Below, piece by piece: positions 1 through 5,020 of a stretch of 6,724 bases of DNA (within the stretch, counting starts at the first letter, position 1; the number at the start of each line of letters is the position of its first letter). The translations under genes and the position numbers were made by a program. Origin of the DNA: Nanobdellota archaeon (GTDB taxonomy: Archaea > Nanobdellota > Nanobdellia > Woesearchaeales > GCA-2686295); contig JAHJDK010000163.1 in the NCBI GenBank assembly GCA_018812505.1, positions 1 to 6,724 of the forward strand, written 5' to 3'. The notes beneath the pieces are model-generated. The model worked only from the letters and a program-made list of their open reading frames with translations, was not told the DNA's origin and made no database searches.

Positions 1-304
1 CATTGGCTATTATCTTTAGTTTAGGAATAAATTCGAATGCTATTTTGTTCATTATGTCTGTTCTGTGAGTTCTGTAATAAATGAATTGTTGCATTATATC
101 GACCAAGTATGATTTTACTCCAAGAACTTTCTTTACTTTGTTAATTGTTTTCTTTTTTAGTTCTTTATCTTTTTCATATTTTTTTTCAAAATTTTCTTTT
201 TCTAGTTTTTCAAGCAATTTTTTTACATCATTTTTGTTATATCTTTTTATGTTTCCATATCTTGCTTTCATCCAACCATATTTTTTTATGAAGGAATGAA
301 TATT
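1..304 (-). CDS. PEP-utilizer-like protein, middle part in the post-frameshift frame (runs off left edge)
   Basis: This minus-strand frame is open from the frameshift site near 304 to the window edge, about 100 codons. It reads as the direct continuation of the 286-807 gene. It begins with a block containing HSFIKKYGWMKARYG, which aligns with HSKKWHWIQNNYVR and HAKKYFWLENSYGR in the two large downstream paralogues. A Lys/Glu-rich helical stretch follows, probably coiled coil. It then has FIYYRTHRTDIMNK, the Arg-rich helix that corresponds to WQDQRKKAN and WQDYRKQ in those paralogues. The phosphohistidine domain would lie beyond the left edge and cannot be seen. An in-frame ATG at 269-271 could be called as a start by automatic annotation, but the conserved block begins upstream of it, so an internal fragment of a longer protein is more likely. 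The family resemblance is clear by comparison within this window. Whether the product is made as one polypeptide is unknown. Confidence 0.7.
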
Positions 305-807
305 TTTTGTTCTTTTAATTCTATTTGTGATTTTCTGCTTAGATTGTCTTTGTATGGCACTATTAAGATGTTTATTATTTTTTCAACTTGTTTTTTGCTG
401 AAATTCTCCAGTAGTGTTTCTTTTATTTTTTGTTCAATCCAATCGTCACATATAAAATAGATTCCTAGAGTAGGCATATAATTTGAATAGCTAGAACAAA
501 AAGTCTTTAAATTCATGTCTTGAACATTTTTCAATTTTTTCTCTCTTATAGTTGTTTCTTCTTTAATTTTTTTAAATAGTTTTGAGTCTGAGAATAATTT
601 TTTCGTTAATTTTTCGCTGAAACTTACTACGTGATATTTTGGATAATACCATATTCCATTTGTTACAACAAGATTGTGTATTCCATAGTTGAACCCAAGA
701 AAATCACTCCAGTTTCTTTCATTATGATATCCTTCCATTATTATTGATACATAAAATGGAGGATATAATCTTCTTACTGTTTTTACAAAGTCTTCTTTTT
801 CTAACAT
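286..807 (-). CDS. PEP-utilizer-like protein, N-terminal helical part, frameshifted near its 3' end
   Basis: The frame gives 173 residues with no recognised enzymatic domain of its own. Its layout matches the N-terminal helical region of the three downstream PEP-utilizer paralogues: an aromatic-rich first 60 residues, a Lys-rich helix at about 65-95, then a segment ending in IINILIVPY followed by an Ile-Glu-Leu-rich helix (compare IINLLSKPV plus YELFLIVKDY in the 5017-6483 gene). After residue 168 the frame adds only a few residues and stops at 286-288. The conserved continuation lies in the -1 frame, entered at an A6 run (303-308). Adding one A there restores a single frame through to the left edge. 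The break may be an assembly error, a real inactivating deletion, or slippage-based expression. The chosen ATG (805-807) has no SD. A separate TATA-like element upstream suggests its own transcript. Confidence 0.65.
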   Translation of the reverse strand: MLEKEDFVKTVRRLYPPFYVSIIMEGYHNERNWSDFLGFNYGIHNLVVTNGIWYYPKYHVVSFSEKLTKKLFSDSKLFKKIKEETTIREKKLKNVQDMNLKTFCSSYSNYMPTLGIYFICDDWIEQKIKETLLENFSKKQVEKIINILIVPYKDNLSRKSQIELKEQKIFIPS

Positions 808-849
808 TTTTTTACTTTTTCTTTGTTTATTCTTTTCATGGTTTTGTTG

Positions 850-861
850 ATTTAAAAACTT
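850..861 (-). promoter_or_regulatory. Putative TATA box for the frameshifted PEP-utilizer-like gene
   Basis: On the minus strand the element reads AGTTTTTAAATC, preceded by a purine-rich CGAAAA stretch that could serve as BRE. Transcription would start about 25 nt downstream, near 830, leaving a leader of roughly 20 nt before the ATG at 807. The region is very AT-rich, so a chance match is possible. Confidence 0.35.
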
Positions 862-870
862 TTTCGAAAA

Positions 871-894
871 GAAAAAATAAAAATAAAAAATAAA
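871..894 (-). terminator. Oligo-T terminator downstream of the HAD gene
   Basis: About 16 nt past the HAD stop codon the minus strand has a run of T tracts (three to six T each) interrupted by single A residues, ending in a C. Multiple T tracts without a hairpin are the usual intrinsic terminator in archaea. This would separate the HAD transcript from the next gene. Confidence 0.6.
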
Positions 895-909
895 TTATTA
901 GTTGTTGGT

Positions 910-1578
910 TTACTCTAGTATCTGTACGTAGTCGTTTATCACTGAGTAGCCTTCTTTTTGTTCTCTTTCAGCATTTCTGTCTATTAAGAAGACTGATCCT
1001 ACTCCTGCTTCTACTGCTGCATCTACTTCTGGTTGTTCATCTGTTATGTATGCTACTGTTTGAAGGTTGACTCCTTCTTGTATTGCAATTTTTTTGTATG
1101 TTTCTGGGTCGTATTTGCTTCCTAATCCGTTTTTGAATGCTGTGTGATATTTGTTGACTATATATCCTATTCCTGCGCCTTCAAATCCTAGTTTTGTTCC
1201 TTTTGCGCCTCCTGTTCCGAAGACTGAGATTGGTATTTCTTTTTCATTTACATCTTTTAATGTGTCTGTAACGTCTTGGTATAGTTTTAGTTGAATTTCT
1301 TTGCTTTCATATCCTATCTCTGCTGCTACGTCATATATGTTTATCATTTCGTTGAATTCAGGACTTCCTTTTGGGCTTTGGTTTCCTAGTGTGTATTTTT
1401 CAACTATATTATCTAGGCCTGTTCTTTTACTTGCTTCTTCTTGGACATGCGTGTTATTCATCAAGTAGTCTGTTACTTGTTTGATTTCTTCTTTCTTAGG
1501 GGTTGTTGTTCCCATCACGTCTGTCCATAGATATTGGTATATAGGGTTTTGGTTTTGTTCTGTTGTGTTTTGGTTCAT
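910..1578 (-). CDS. HAD-superfamily hydrolase-like protein, enolase-phosphatase E1-like
   Basis: The 222-residue protein has the HAD motifs in order and its overall pattern is closest to the enolase-phosphatase (MtnC/E1) group of methionine salvage. Motif I is TDVMGTTTP with the presumed nucleophile Asp20. Motif II is VFGTGGAKGTKLGF (about 119-132), matching the SSGS-x-AQ-x-LLF region of E1. Motif III is GSKYDPETYKKIA with Lys155. Motif IV is ITDEQPEVDAA with Asp180 and Glu184. E1 enzymes have DxEGTT in motif I, so the residue that normally acts as general acid/base is Met22 here. That could alter or abolish phosphatase activity. The length is typical for the family. The start is fixed by a strong SD 8 nt upstream. 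The gene has its own promoter, divergent from the TrmB-like gene, and a terminator. The substrate is not determinable and a methionine-salvage role is only a guess. Confidence 0.75.
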   Translation of the reverse strand: MNQNTTEQNQNPIYQYLWTDVMGTTTPKKEEIKQVTDYLMNNTHVQEEASKRTGLDNIVEKYTLGNQSPKGSPEFNEMINIYDVAAEIGYESKEIQLKLYQDVTDTLKDVNEKEIPISVFGTGGAKGTKLGFEGAGIGYIVNKYHTAFKNGLGSKYDPETYKKIAIQEGVNLQTVAYITDEQPEVDAAVEAGVGSVFLIDRNAEREQKEGYSVINDYVQILE

Positions 1579-1586
1579 TTTGATTT

Positions 1587-1593
1587 CCTCCTT
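1587..1593 (-). promoter_or_regulatory. Shine-Dalgarno site of the HAD gene
   Basis: AAGGAGG lies 8 nt before the ATG at 1576-1578. It is a near-perfect anti-16S match and settles the start codon. Confidence 0.85.
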
Positions 1594-1636
1594 GTTTACA
1601 AATTAATGTTGTGTTATTACTATTAAGGAGTTATAA

Positions 1637-1645
1637 CTATATAAA
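1637..1645 (-). promoter_or_regulatory. TATA box of the HAD gene
   Basis: The minus strand reads TTTATATAG, preceded by a purine-containing TAAGG as possible BRE. The expected start about 25 nt downstream (near 1616) gives a leader of about 38 nt that includes the strong SD. Confidence 0.6.
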
Positions 1646-1654
1646 CCTTATCTC

Positions 1655-1666
1655 CCCCTATAGGGG
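1655..1666. promoter_or_regulatory. 12-bp palindrome between divergent TATA boxes, putative operator
   Basis: CCCCTATAGGGG is a perfect palindrome and a GC-rich island in very AT-rich DNA. It lies about 9 nt from the TATA box of the HAD gene and about 13 nt from that of the TrmB-like gene, next to both BRE positions. A dimeric regulator bound here could block or activate both promoters. The adjacent TrmB-like protein is the obvious candidate. The sequence does not match the TACT-N3-AGTA or ATCAC-N5-GTGAT motifs known for characterised TrmB proteins, so the partner is uncertain. Confidence 0.55.
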
Positions 1667-1679
1667 TTAAAAACACAAC

Positions 1680-1690
1680 TTTTATATATG
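1680..1690 (+). promoter_or_regulatory. TATA box of the TrmB-like gene, leaderless transcript likely
   Basis: TTTTATATATG is centred about 25 nt upstream of the ATG at 1710. That places the transcript start at or next to the start codon. The sequence between has no SD, which fits a leaderless mRNA. Confidence 0.65.
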
Positions 1691-1709
1691 GTTATTAAGT
1701 AAAATAAGT

Positions 1710-2516
1710 ATGAATGAAGAAATACTTGAAGCATTATACTCGATAGGACTAACAAAAGGAGAGGCTGCGGTATATTCAAACTTATCAATATTAGGCACTT
1801 CAACAGTAGGACCAATAATTGACAAATCAGACGTTTCTGCATCAAAAGTGTATCAAATACTAGATAGATTAATGACTAAAGGACTGGTAAGCATGATGTT
1901 GAATGAAAGAAAGAAACAGTTTACAGCCTTACCTCCTGAAATTCTTCTCAAATATTTAGATGATGAACTTGAAAAAATCGAGTCAAACAAAGAACGAATA
2001 AGTTCAATAATTCCTATTTTAAAAGCAAATCAAGAATCTGCAGATAATTCTCCAGTTGCAGAATTTGTAAAAGGAGAAAGATCTTTTATCAACATAACAA
2101 CTAATTTAGTTTCAAATTTGGATGAAGAAGGAACTTATTATTCTCTTGCAGGCACTAGAACAGGATTTAAGCTCAGGAAATATTGGTTTGAACACAGTCA
2201 AATGATTTCTGAAAAGAAACAAAGACAATTAGTGACTTATGAAAAAAAACAGTGGGTTGATAATGACCCAAAAATACACAGGCGAAAGGAAAGAAAGGAG
2301 TATTACCCTGTGGTTTTAGCTGAAGATGATCTTGATTTTCCAAACATAGCGATTTATGGAAACAACACTTTTTTGAGTGATTTTGATGAGAACGGAACTA
2401 TTTTTGGGCTTGTAATAAGAAATAAGACATTGACAAATTCTTTTGTTAAACTGCTTAAATATATCAGAAAGAAAGGGTTTGTTCCAGAAGGTTTTCAAAA
2501 AGCACCTGATGAATGA
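1710..2516 (+). CDS. TrmB-family transcriptional regulator
   Basis: The 268-residue protein begins with a TrmB-type winged helix-turn-helix over about residues 1-72: EALYSIGLTKGEAAVYSNL, then DVSASKVYQILDRLMTKGLVS as the recognition region, then a wing with the ALPPE motif typical of the family. A Glu/Lys-rich helix at about 80-105 is the usual dimerising coiled coil. Residues from about 118 to the end form the C-terminal effector-binding-type domain, which in known members senses sugars such as maltose, trehalose or glucose. Length is within the family range. It is transcribed divergently from the HAD gene and shares a short promoter region containing a palindrome, suggesting autoregulation and control of the HAD gene. 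It converges on the PEP-utilizer operon, with stops 3 nt apart. Family membership is confident. The ligand and regulon are not visible from sequence. Confidence 0.9.
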   Translation: MNEEILEALYSIGLTKGEAAVYSNLSILGTSTVGPIIDKSDVSASKVYQILDRLMTKGLVSMMLNERKKQFTALPPEILLKYLDDELEKIESNKERISSIIPILKANQESADNSPVAEFVKGERSFINITTNLVSNLDEEGTYYSLAGTRTGFKLRKYWFEHSQMISEKKQRQLVTYEKKQWVDNDPKIHRRKERKEYYPVVLAEDDLDFPNIAIYGNNTFLSDFDENGTIFGLVIRNKTLTNSFVKLLKYIRKKGFVPEGFQKAPDE

Positions 2517-2519
2517 TGA

Positions 2520-3605
2520 TTATAATTTTCTAACTACTCCTTTGTTTGCGTCAACCTCAACTAGGTCGCCGTCCTTTAAGACTTGTGTTGCTATCTTTGT
2601 TCCTATGATACATGGTATTCCTAGTTCTCTGCTGATTATGGCTGCGTGGCAGGTCATTCCTCCTTCATCTGTTACTATTGCTGCTGCTTTTTGTAAGTAT
2701 GGAAACATTTGGGGGTTTGTCATTCCTGTAACAAATATATCTCCTTCATCAATGTCCTTCACTTTAACCCAACTCAAATGAAGTCTGACTTTTCCAGTTG
2801 CTTTTCCTTTTGATGCTGGAAAACCTTTTATTTCTTTAGTTTTAGGTTCAATTTGTTCTTTTAATTCTAAATATTTCTGTCCTGTAGCACAAATATATTT
2901 TTCTCCTTCTATGAAAAAGACGCACCCGTCTTTTCTTTTATTAGTTTCTTTTAGGTTAATTTTTTTTCCTTCTAGAGTGTTTTTTAGTTCATCACTTTTC
3001 AAAAACATTGCTGCATCTCTTGTAATACCTGTTTTTTTACAGAAATATTTCATAAACAAATCTAAATCTTCAAACATTTTATCATTTTTCAAGTGCAGAG
3101 ATAGTTTTATTTCACCTAATTCTCTTAAAATATGTATTATCTTTTTTTCTTCATCTGTGAATTTTACTTCTTTTTTGTTCTTTTTTGTATGAAGCACTTC
3201 GTTTAGTACGTCTGCATTATGGTTTTTAAGCAGTCTGTCTTCTATTGACTTAAAAAATGGGTATTCGCAGTACCTGTAAACATTTAGGTATTCAAAAGTT
3301 AGCTGGTCAAATTTTTCCCATTCTTCTACAACTTTATCTTCTTTAAAGGAAAATGAAAATTCATCAATTCTTTTTTCAATATTTTTCATTGTTTTGATTA
3401 AATTATTAAAGAATCTATTATTAAGCATTTGTTCGCCAATGGTATAAGCTTGTCTCCAGCCTTCTTTTGAAAAATAAAGTGATAGTTCATTATTTTGATA
3501 AAATGAAACAACTTCAGCATCACTATAGCTTCCTTTTCTGTAAAGATTATTTATAAGCATGAAAGGAATGTCTGATGCCCTTGTATGAAATTCGTACTTT
3601 TTCAT
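2520..3605 (-). CDS. PEP-utilizing-enzyme mobile (His) domain protein, short paralogue, third gene of operon
   Basis: The 361-residue protein has a helical N-terminal region (about 1-258) and a C-terminal swivelling phosphohistidine domain (about 259-361). The His domain has SKGKATGKV, the Gly/Asp turn before IFVTGMTNPQM, and the PEP-utilizer signature TDEGGMTCHAAIISREL with the predicted phospho-acceptor His320. It ends in DGDLVEVDANKGVVRKL. There is no ATP-grasp domain and no C-terminal PEP/pyruvate barrel. It is over 100 residues shorter than the next two paralogues. It lacks the His...Trp block, and the Arg-rich helix is replaced by ILRELGEIKLSLH (about 159-171), so its substrate pocket may differ. 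The ATG overlaps the upstream stop (TAATG), and a GAGG SD sits 8 nt ahead inside the upstream gene. The reaction is unknown. Phosphotransfer through His320 is inferred from the family. Confidence 0.85.
   Translation of the reverse strand: MKKYEFHTRASDIPFMLINNLYRKGSYSDAEVVSFYQNNELSLYFSKEGWRQAYTIGEQMLNNRFFNNLIKTMKNIEKRIDEFSFSFKEDKVVEEWEKFDQLTFEYLNVYRYCEYPFFKSIEDRLLKNHNADVLNEVLHTKKNKKEVKFTDEEKKIIHILRELGEIKLSLHLKNDKMFEDLDLFMKYFCKKTGITRDAAMFLKSDELKNTLEGKKINLKETNKRKDGCVFFIEGEKYICATGQKYLELKEQIEPKTKEIKGFPASKGKATGKVRLHLSWVKVKDIDEGDIFVTGMTNPQMFPYLQKAAAIVTDEGGMTCHAAIISRELGIPCIIGTKIATQVLKDGDLVEVDANKGVVRKL
2536..2570. repeat. 35-bp exact repeat in the 3' ends of the second and third operon genes, copy 1
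   Basis: This stretch is identical over 35 bp to 3621-3655. Both encode the last strand of the swivelling domain (LVEVDANKGVV) in their genes. The corresponding part of the first operon gene (around 5040-5075) is clearly different in DNA and partly in protein. Identity at synonymous sites suggests recent duplication or gene conversion. Confidence 0.8.
2611..2654. repeat. Near-identical 44-bp His-loop repeat, copy 1
   Basis: Matches 5111-5154 at 43 of 44 positions, with one mismatch at 2640. It encodes the active-site loop around TCHAAIISRELGIPC in the third operon gene. The equivalent stretch of the second operon gene (from about 3691) has several substitutions. Confidence 0.75.
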
Positions 3606-5020
3606 TATAACTTCCTCACCACTCCTTTGTTTGCGTCAACCTCAACTAGGTCGCCATCTTTTAATGCTCTCGTGGCTATTTTCGTTCCTACGATGCATGG
3701 AATTCCTAGCTCTCTGGCAACGATTGCTGCGTGGCAGGTCATTCCGCCTTCATCTGTTACTATGGCTTTTGCTTTTCTCATTGCAACAACGAATTCAGGA
3801 CTTGTCATCGCTGTTACTAAGATTTCTCCTTCTCTGAATGAGTCAAAGTGTCTCGCACCTGATAATATCTTAACTTTACCTTTTACTTTTCCTTTGCTGA
3901 CAACCATTCCTTTTATCTCTTTCAGGTTTAGGTCTACTTTTATTGTGGTGTATCTTTCTGCTATTGCGTTTGCTTCTTTTCCATAATAATTTTTCCCACT
4001 GTTTTTTCTTGCTATGTAGTATGAGATGAATCCTTCTTTTCTCTCTTTGATTTTTTCAACTTTAATTCCTTTCTCCCCTAGCTTTATAAGGTCTTGTTTT
4101 GAGTATAGCAGCAGGTCTCCAAAACTTACTTTATATCTCTTTTCAAGTTCTTTTGCAAACAAGCTTGTCATGTGTAATGCCATGAATATGAATTGTTTTC
4201 TGTAGTCCTGCCACCATATGCTGAAGCTTAGTCTTGAGCCAATTAGTTGTGTTTTTGGAGATATGTTGTATTTTTTGATTGCTGCTTCTTTTTTTTTCTT
4301 GGTTCTCTCAGGAAAACTTTTTATCTCGTCTATTTTTCTTTTTGCTTTTTCTATTGAGACTTCGTTGATTCTTTCTTCAAATAGTTTAATGTCTGCAATC
4401 TTCACTCTTCCATAACTGTTTTCCAGCCAGAAATATTTTTTTGCATGTTTGTCTAATGTTTTGCTTTCTAGTTTTAGTTTGAGCAGTTCTAATTCTTCTA
4501 GCTGGTAGAATGACAGTTCTTCAGGTGCTGACAAGACTTCAAGTATCTCGATACTGTTTTTAGGATGATTTTTTTCAACTGCTTGTTTTAGTATACTTTC
4601 GCCGCCAAAATTTGCTATTTCAGGGATTAATCCATAAGCCCAGAAGTCGTCATAAAATTTATGGAATAGCTTCATAGCGTTCACTAGTTCTTTACTAGAC
4701 ATCTCATAGAGTTTTTTAGCTGTTGTTTTTGTTATGAATTCTACCATTGAGTTTTTTATTTTTGTCCATTTTTCATAGACTTGTTTGCATCTTTTTTCGT
4801 CTAGAATATATGTTTTAAACATCTTCTCGCCGCAATCATACAGTTTTTTATAGTCTGACACAAAAAGTACTTTCCCATCTTTTATATGCACTAATGCGTC
4901 ACTCCAGGATATTTTATTGTAGTTCTTGCAGGCAATCATTTGTTCCATGAAGTTGTCTATGTATAGAACTTGTCCGTCAATTGGCCCCCATTTCCAAAGC
5001 TTGTTTTTTGGGTTAATCAT
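3605..5020 (-). CDS. PEP-utilizing-enzyme mobile (His) domain protein, second gene of operon
   Basis: The protein is 471 residues from the ATG at 5018-5020. That start overlaps the upstream stop in an ATGA arrangement and lines up with the paralogue N-termini. A longer in-frame start at 5113 would add 31 basic residues read from inside the upstream His domain and is not believable. The helical region (about 1-368) contains HAKKYFWLENSY (192-203) and the Arg-containing helix SIWWQDYRKQF (267-277). These resemble the linker and substrate domain of PEP synthase and rifampin phosphotransferase. The swivelling domain (about 369-471) has SKGKVKGKV, ILVTAMTSPEF and TDEGGMTCHAAIVAREL with predicted phospho-acceptor His430. 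ATP-grasp and PEP-binding barrel are both absent. Translation is probably coupled to the upstream gene, since no strong SD is visible. Substrate is unknown. Confidence 0.87.
   Translation of the reverse strand: MINPKNKLWKWGPIDGQVLYIDNFMEQMIACKNYNKISWSDALVHIKDGKVLFVSDYKKLYDCGEKMFKTYILDEKRCKQVYEKWTKIKNSMVEFITKTTAKKLYEMSSKELVNAMKLFHKFYDDFWAYGLIPEIANFGGESILKQAVEKNHPKNSIEILEVLSAPEELSFYQLEELELLKLKLESKTLDKHAKKYFWLENSYGRVKIADIKLFEERINEVSIEKAKRKIDEIKSFPERTKKKKEAAIKKYNISPKTQLIGSRLSFSIWWQDYRKQFIFMALHMTSLFAKELEKRYKVSFGDLLLYSKQDLIKLGEKGIKVEKIKERKEGFISYYIARKNSGKNYYGKEANAIAERYTTIKVDLNLKEIKGMVVSKGKVKGKVKILSGARHFDSFREGEILVTAMTSPEFVVAMRKAKAIVTDEGGMTCHAAIVARELGIPCIVGTKIATRALKDGDLVEVDANKGVVRKL
3611..3617 (-). 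promoter_or_regulatory. Shine-Dalgarno-like site for the third operon gene
   Basis: GAGGAAG on the minus strand places GAGG 8 nt before the ATG at 3603-3605. It lies within the last codons of the upstream gene. Together with the TAATG overlap it supports reinitiation and the chosen start. Confidence 0.5.
3621..3655. repeat. 35-bp exact repeat, copy 2
   Basis: Second copy of the repeat at 2536-2570, located at the 3' end of the second operon gene. It is a coding repeat and not a mobile element or CRISPR repeat. Confidence 0.8.

Noticed and set aside
81..299. Plus-strand open frame rich in Phe and Ser
   Set aside because: It is the reverse of the Lys/Glu-rich minus-strand PEP-utilizer-like coding sequence. 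The minus frame has family-conserved motifs and this one has none.
801..839. Upstream ATG at 837-839 that would join the 286-807 gene by a second -1 slip in an A7 run (807-813)
   Set aside because: As read it gives only 12 codons. The likely transcript start (near 830) is downstream of it, and the 807 start already matches the paralogue N-terminal length. It is worth recalling only if homopolymer lengths in this assembly prove unreliable.
1648..1845. Minus-strand open frame of 65 codons overlapping the TrmB-like start
   Set aside because: It lies antisense to the winged-helix region, has low-complexity Leu-rich content, and has no start signal independent of the divergent promoter.
2536..3655. 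35-bp repeats as CRISPR or mobile-element repeats
   Set aside because: There are only two exact copies about 1.1 kb apart, and both encode the same conserved domain end in frame.
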